Shown here: positions 59,000 to 64,000 of the stretch, in pieces
Layout of the letters: each line of letters begins with the position of its first letter
Numbering within the stretch: the stretch's first letter is position 1
Assembly: GCA_020226215.1 (NCBI GenBank)
Contig: CM035233.1
Location: 52,723,751-52,787,750 of the forward strand
DNA: 64,000 bases
From: Sindora glabra
Taxonomy: Eukaryota; Streptophyta; Magnoliopsida; Fabales; Fabaceae
Direction of reading: 5' to 3'
Position numbers and translations under genes: made by a program
The notes under the pieces: model-generated
The model's database searches: none
Told to the model about the DNA's origin: nothing
What the model saw: only the letters and a program-made list of their open reading frames with translations

Positions 59000-59190
59000 A
59001 TGATCGCAAGAAGGTAATTAAGAATTAAAACCTGAAAAAGAATAGCATGCCACGGTTGTTTTTTGAGATGAAATCTTGATGGAAGAATGGACAATTAAGA
59101 AGGAATTAATAAAAGAATTAAACCAAAATGAATCACACTGAATTCGAAAAAAGCTAAAAATAAGAGTTTTAGGTTTGGAAGAAATTTCAA
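59000..59190 (-). repeat. NLR leader-like repeat, distal copy
   Basis: On the plus strand AAACCAAAATGAATCACAC and GAATTCGAAAAAAGCTA correspond to the motif at 46.2 kb, and the minus strand near 59050 shows CCGTGGCATGC followed by TTTTTCAGG, matching the string beside the 33.5 kb relic. It is more diverged than the other copies. Confidence 0.35.
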
Positions 59191-60298
59191 AATATCAATT
59201 ACGTTAACGTATCGTTTAATTTAATTATTTAATCTCATTTGTTTTATATATTATATATAAATAAAATTTAATAATTTAAACTAATACATTAATATAATTG
59301 ATACATTATAATAATCTCATTTGCATTGGAGCTGACCAGCAATTTTTGCAACCGGTGTATATGCCTTGGATTCCAATAGTAAAGTGTAAGAACAGCGAGT
59401 GGCCGAAGAAAGAAGCTTTGATTCCTTTCACCGTTTTCAACGGCCAATTCTCCACCGTCATCGGCTTTGGAATCCAATGAACCTTTAACTATTTAAATAT
59501 TAAAAAGCAATCGTTTTTAAATAAAAATATTTAAAAAAGGGACAAATTACATGTAATTTTTCTGAAACTTTTGGTCATATATCATTTATTTTCTATACTA
59601 TTAAAACATATTTATTACCTCCTTCTATTCAATTAATAAGGTAAAAAAAAATTTCATTAACTTTCTGGTTAATATTTTAATGAAATATTTTATATGTGTA
59701 AGAATTCTCTTTAAACTTCTTTTTCTTTTTTCTATATTAATCTATAAAATTTATATTTCATTTTATTAGTTCATAAAATTTTCACAAATTTTATCGATCA
59801 AATTTAGAAATCAACTTATTAAGAATTATACTGCGGCTACATGTTTTATTAACGTAACTCTTTCTTTTCTAATTCATATCACTATAATAATTTTTATTTC
59901 TATTATGCAGTTGCTATATAGATTATGATCAAGATTATTAGAATATATTGAAATTTCATAATGTCTTTAAAATTCACGGCGTCAAATTTCTTTATTAATA
60001 ATTAAATATGAAATTATATAGGATTCCTTCTTTAAAGACTTAATTAATTTAAGTGTACAATTAATTTATTAATTAAAAATTTTAGTGTAAAAATTAATCG
60101 TGCATTTACATTGTAGACACGTTAGATTATTGCAATCTTCAAATTGTTATGGTTTGATGGATATAAGACCAGAAACAGATAAATTATTATCAGAAGAAAG
60201 CCGGCAAGAAAAACTTTAATCCAAGGTAGTAATTAATTCAAAAAGAATAAAGTTTCAATTATTGATCTTTTTATTTTATTGATAGAAATAATTTAAGA
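59191..60298. other. Intergenic with a short GC-richer patch
   Basis: At about 59320-59480 GC content rises, and both strands carry frames of about 60 codons. The patch contains TTGGATTCCAA and TTGGAATCCAA about 105 bp apart, each nearly palindromic. I do not recognise a protein and leave it unassigned. The remainder is AT-rich. Confidence 0.4.
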
Positions 60299-60927
60299 CT
60301 CTATTTCACACAATAAATAAATAACTTATAATTTATTGATCTAATCAATAAATTATAAATTAACTTTTAAAAATATTTTTCGCACTAATTTATAAATTAT
60401 TTCAAGTAATTTATAAGTTTTGTTTTAATAAGTTATTTAAAGTAATTTATAATTTATAACTTATAAATTATCTCTTTTTTAAATTTTTTTAAATCTATTC
60501 TCATTCTTTTTATTAATTTATAACATATATTTTTATAATATAAATTTAAATAATTTTTATAATTTTAAGTAATTTTCAACATTTAAATTTATAATTTTTG
60601 CAACGTATATTTTTTAAATAATTATAATTTTATAATAAATAATAAAATAAAAATTATATAAGTAAATAAATATATAAATTTATAAAATATAATTAATTAA
60701 ATATTAAAGTTATTCTTTTATTTAAAAATTTTTAATTATATTAATATAATTTAATTTTTAAATAAAAATAAATTATTTTAATTATATATTTTTATTAATA
60801 TATATTTTTTTATATTTTTAACTAATTCAATAATTAATTTTACGAAATATTTTAGTTAACTTATCAGTTATCAATTGTCTAATCTATCAATTATTAAATA
60901 ATTTATTAATTTATTATACGAAATAAA
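60299..60927. mobile_element. Possible MITE, about 630 bp
   Basis: The left end CTCTATTTCACACAATAAAT and the reversed right end TTTATTTCGTATAATAAATT are imperfect inverted repeats that continue inward (..AATTTATTGAT and ..AATAATTGAT). The flanks ATTTAAGA and ATTTAAAT agree at 6 of 8 bases. In such AT-rich DNA this is suggestive only. Confidence 0.45.
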
Positions 60928-61275
60928 ATTTAAATATTTTTAAATTAATATTTTTATAATAATTAAATCAATACAATATTTGTAAAAAAATTATAATTAA
61001 TATTTAATAGACGAAAAATATTAAAGACCTTCCTAGTATGGACATTACCATCCCTTGGTATTAAAAAGATGCCATTGCCCTTGTGATTTTTTTGTTGGGA
61101 TTTTCAACGAAAAATTAGCGGAGAAAAAATTCTATACAATATCAATCGAATAAAAATAAGTGAAAATTATAATTTAATAATATAAAAAATAATCATACGT
61201 TAAAAGATTTTTTGGAGAAATACGTGTAATTTATTCTTAAAAATACGTACGAGTGGGAATGGAATCCCACGATAT

Positions 61276-61812
61276 CAAAACGTTCAAATGTGGGTCCCAC
61301 GCCGATCCGCAAATCTCAAAACTCATTATGTCAAAACGTCTAATATGTGGGTCCCATCCCACGCTGATCCGCAAATCGCAAATCTCAGTCTGTCAAAACG
61401 TCTAATATGTAGGTAATGTCAAAACTCACTACGTCAGACGTCTAATATGTGTGTCAAAACGTCTAAAATGTGGGTCCCATCCTACGAGGATACGCAAATG
61501 TCAAATCTCACCAATCAAAAGTCTAATATGTGGGTCCCATCCCACGCGGATCCGCAAATGTCAAAACTATTATGTCAAACGTCTAATATGTGGGTCCCAT
61601 CGAACGCTGATCCGCAAATCGCAAATCGCAAATCTCACTCTGTCAAAACGTCTAATATGTGGGTCCCATCCCACGCGGATTCGCAAATGTCAAAACTCAC
61701 TATAATATGTGGGTCCCATCGAACGCCGATCCGCAAATCGCAAAGCTCACTTTGTCAAAACGTCTAGTATGTGGGTCCCACGCCGATCCGCAAATCTCAA
61801 AACTCACTATGG
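61276..61812. repeat. GC-richer tandem array with units of about 60 bp
   Basis: Eight good copies and two worn ones occur. The core TGTGGGTCCCA lies at about 61289, 61346, 61469, 61529, 61589, 61658, 61708 and 61770, so spacing is 50-70 bp. Each unit has TGTCAAAACGTCTAATATG, the palindrome TGGGTCCCA and a second one, GCGGATCCGC or a variant, then CAAATCTCAAAACTCACT. The array is near 45-50 percent GC and carries CG dinucleotides, in surroundings below 25 percent GC. Units are direct, variable in length and without spacers. Overlapping frames in several phases are by-products of the repetition. Confidence 0.9.
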
Positions 61813-62645
61813 AAATATGGACATATTTGGCAAATAATTTTTTCATTAACTGTTTGTTGGTTTGATCAAAATTAATTAATTTATTTGTCAATAAGTTTAT
61901 TTTAGTGTTTGTTAATCAACTTATTAAAAATCAGCTGATTGATCCCAAAAAATTAAAAATAAAAAAGTTAAGAAAAGTAATTTTTTCAATTAGTTTATCT
62001 AATAAATGATCAAATTACCCTAAATAAATTTTCATATTTTTCATTTTGTCCTTTCTAAAAATTCTTAAAAAATTTAATAATTATAAAAAGTAGATTAATT
62101 TAATTTTAAAAAATATTTAATATATACTAATATATTATTTATAATATATCTAATAAATTAATAAAAAATTATAATAATTTTAAAAGTTATTTAATAGAAT
62201 AAATATATAATATTACTTATAAAAACTATTTAATTTTAAAAATATCCAATAATTTAATAATAAATTATAATAATTTTAAAAATTATTTAATAGAATAAAT
62301 ATATAATATTATTTATAAAAATTATTTAATTTAAAAAATATTTAATAATTTAATAATAAATTATAATAATATATTATTTATAAAAAAATTTAATATATTG
62401 ACTAATATATAAAATTTAAAAATATTAAAATAAAAATACTCAAATAATTCATAAAATATACTTATACCCTTATATGTCATTTTAAATACAAACAGCTAAT
62501 ATAAACAGTTAATTTTACCAAACACTCTTATTCAAATAATTAATATAATCAGTTAGTCAAATCAGTTAATATAATCAATTATCAACTAACAGTTAATCAA
62601 ACCAGTTAAAAGTTACAACTATCAGCTGTTTAACAGGCAAAATTT
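61813..62645. mobile_element. AT-rich insertion splitting the tandem array
   Basis: The array stops at ACTCACTATG (61812) and resumes in register with TATGTCAAAACG (about 62647), so about 835 bp have entered between. Near the ends, inverted words occur (left AACTGTTTGTTGGTTTGAT, right reversed AACTGGTTTGATTAACTG), and CAGCTGAT appears near both ends. TATG is present at both joints. This fits a non-autonomous transposon, but the ends are not fixed. Confidence 0.5.
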
Positions 62646-62700
62646 ATGTCAAAACGCTTAGTATGTGGGTCCCACACCCATCAGCAATCGCCGTGGTTCG
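62646..62700. repeat. Detached last unit of the tandem array
   Basis: The unit has TGTCAAAACGCTTAGTATG, then the TGGGTCCCA palindrome. The second palindrome is degraded. Confidence 0.8.
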
Positions 62701-63270
62701 ATGGAAAGGCCAAAACATTCGTGAGATATAGATGAAAAAATATTATGATATATTATATTAAAAATAAATTTAATATATATTAAAATTTAATAATATATTA
62801 TTATTATTATTATTATTATTGTCACCGGTGATCAACCATGGGCGTGGAAGTAAAAAATGTTTCTGCCAGAGTTGAAATCTGAGGCGTGTCTGCGAAATGA
62901 CTCTTGTAAATAATAATATAATATACAGGAAGTTAATGATCTGGCATTTATATCAAATCCGTACGAATTTTATTTAAATTAGTGGATATCAAATCTGTAA
63001 GATTTATTAATCGATAATTTGAAATTTAATCTGATCATTAAATATCTAATAAAATTTAAATTATTTTAAATATAAAATTAAATTCATTTGTTACGTAAAA
63101 TATTAGATTCATTCTATCCAAAATCGATCATTTCTCTATTTCACTGCATTGCTTTCATAAATAATTTTAATTTTCCTGATGCATTAATGTTAATATTAAT
63201 ATCATAAATCAATTGATATTTAATATCTAATCTAATACTATAAATCTAAAATACTCTACTTCTCCATTTA
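62701..63270. other. Intergenic, no gene supported
   Basis: A (TTA)n tract of about eight units lies at 62797-62820, next to a short GC-richer patch (62820-62900) with no coding frame of note. The rest is AT-rich. Confidence 0.5.
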
Positions 63271-63570
63271 ATATTATTCTTTCCAGTAACGTGGCAGCCT
63301 TTGGTTTTTTTCATTTCCTGCCTGAGTGCACCTGCTCGGTTGATAGCTTGCAAGCACTAGCACTGAGCCGTTGCACCTTCGTGATGGGGTCCCCTTCGGC
63401 ACAATTACCAAAAGCCTTCACCCTCGAAAAGTAATCTTTCATTTACTGCGCCGTAAAAAGAAACTGCTAAAACACTTGAAAACTGAGTGACGGTTTGATG
63501 CAGGCTTTGACTAACCTGACGTGATGCCAGCCTGGTCACATCTTACAACAGTACAGGACTTGACTAATTT
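63271..63570. other. GC-richer island without a coding frame
   Basis: About 300 bases are clearly richer in G and C than the surroundings. TTGACTAA occurs twice (near 63508 and 63558), which contains the TTGAC core of W-boxes, and ACGTG-type words are present. No frame of useful length exists. It could be a promoter or leader of a gene to the right, but low-complexity A/T follows directly. Confidence 0.35.
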
Positions 63571-63589
63571 TTGCCATAATCAAAGTAAA

Positions 63590-64000
63590 ATTTTAATTTA
63601 ATTTATTATTTTTATTTTATTTAATTAAATTAAAATTATTTATCTTTTTAATTTTATGTTTAGAATTTATTTATTTAATTAAATTAAATTTATGTATTTG
63701 TAAAATTATCTGATTTAATATTTTTAATTTGTTTGATTTAATTTAATTAATTAAATTATTTGATTTAATTTAATTAATTTTATTCATTTGATTTAATTTA
63801 GTTGATTTATTTGTTTGATTTAATTTATTTAATTTAATTTAGTTAATTTATTTATTTAATTTAATTAATTTACTTAAGTTAATATTTTTAATTTACTTAT
63901 TTGATTTAATTTAGTTAATTAATTTATTTTACTTAACCTAGTTAATTTATTTATATAATTTAATTTAATTTATTTATTTATTTAATTTAATGTATTTAAT
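63590..64000. repeat. Low-complexity A/T tract
   Basis: The tract is built almost only of ATTTAATTTA/TTAATTAA-type words in loose tandem, with occasional G or C as in TTTGATTTAATT. It runs to the end of the window. Confidence 0.9.

Noticed and set aside
61276..61812. CRISPR array
   Set aside because: Units are contiguous with variable length and no unique spacers, and the surrounding genome is plant nuclear DNA. It is a tandem minisatellite.
61447..61891. Repeat protein encoded in the tandem array (WVPS.AD.Q lines)
   Set aside because: Similar lines appear in several frames and on both strands because the DNA repeats; unit lengths are not multiples of three and frames break.
1..64000. tRNA, rRNA or other structured RNA genes
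   Set aside because: I saw no tRNA box pattern or rRNA-like stretch. A covariance-model search would be needed to be sure.

Overview
The window looks like nuclear DNA of a flowering plant, probably a woody eudicot or another non-grass angiosperm. The signs are a very AT-rich background, GT..AG introns, a CC-NBS-LRR (CNL) resistance gene of the RPS2/RPS5/At4g27190-At4g27220 kind, a plant LINE with a DUF4283/zinc-knuckle ORF1, and several plant-type MITEs. I cannot name the species.

Region 1 (about 2.3-22.3 kb, minus strand) holds one large CNL gene. Exon 1 encodes a coiled-coil-type N terminus, the complete NB-ARC domain and the first LRRs. After it I can place seven more LRR exons and a 15-codon terminal exon. 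Every exon starts and ends in phase 0, every junction is a usable GT/AG site, and no frame is broken. The spliced model is 2417 residues, far longer than a usual CNL. The growth is in the LRR tail: exons 5-8 are copies of one block of about 250 residues. Exons 6-8 arose by recent tandem duplication of units of about 5 kb that carry one exon plus its flanking intron. Exon 7 also has an in-frame 195-bp internal duplication, and the intron after exon 1 has its own tandem duplication. The likely role is intracellular immune sensing, with the repeated LRR blocks as the variable surface.

Region 2 (22.5-49.3 kb) has no intact gene that I can support. It holds small transposons: a MULE-type MITE, a Stowaway-like element, two Tourist-like elements with TAA target duplications, and a Mutator-type foldback element with a perfect 9-bp target duplication. 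It also holds a relic of a second CNL start at 33.5 kb and several copies of a leader-like sequence that appear to be debris of the same NLR cluster. All of the NLR debris has the orientation of the intact gene.

Region 3 (49.3-53.1 kb, plus strand) is a decayed LINE with ORF1, reverse transcriptase, zf-RVT and RNase H remnants. Its endonuclease is missing, and it ends in a short A tract and a degenerate target-site duplication.

Region 4 (53.1-64 kb) is AT-rich intergenic DNA with a hAT-type MITE, degenerate direct repeats, and a GC-richer tandem array of roughly 60-bp units that carry palindromes (61.3-61.8 kb) and is interrupted by an AT-rich insertion. A GC-richer, ORF-less island lies near 63.3-63.6 kb, and a low-complexity A/T tract ends the window.

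All gene structure, boundaries and similarities were read by eye. No alignment, transcript or database search was run.
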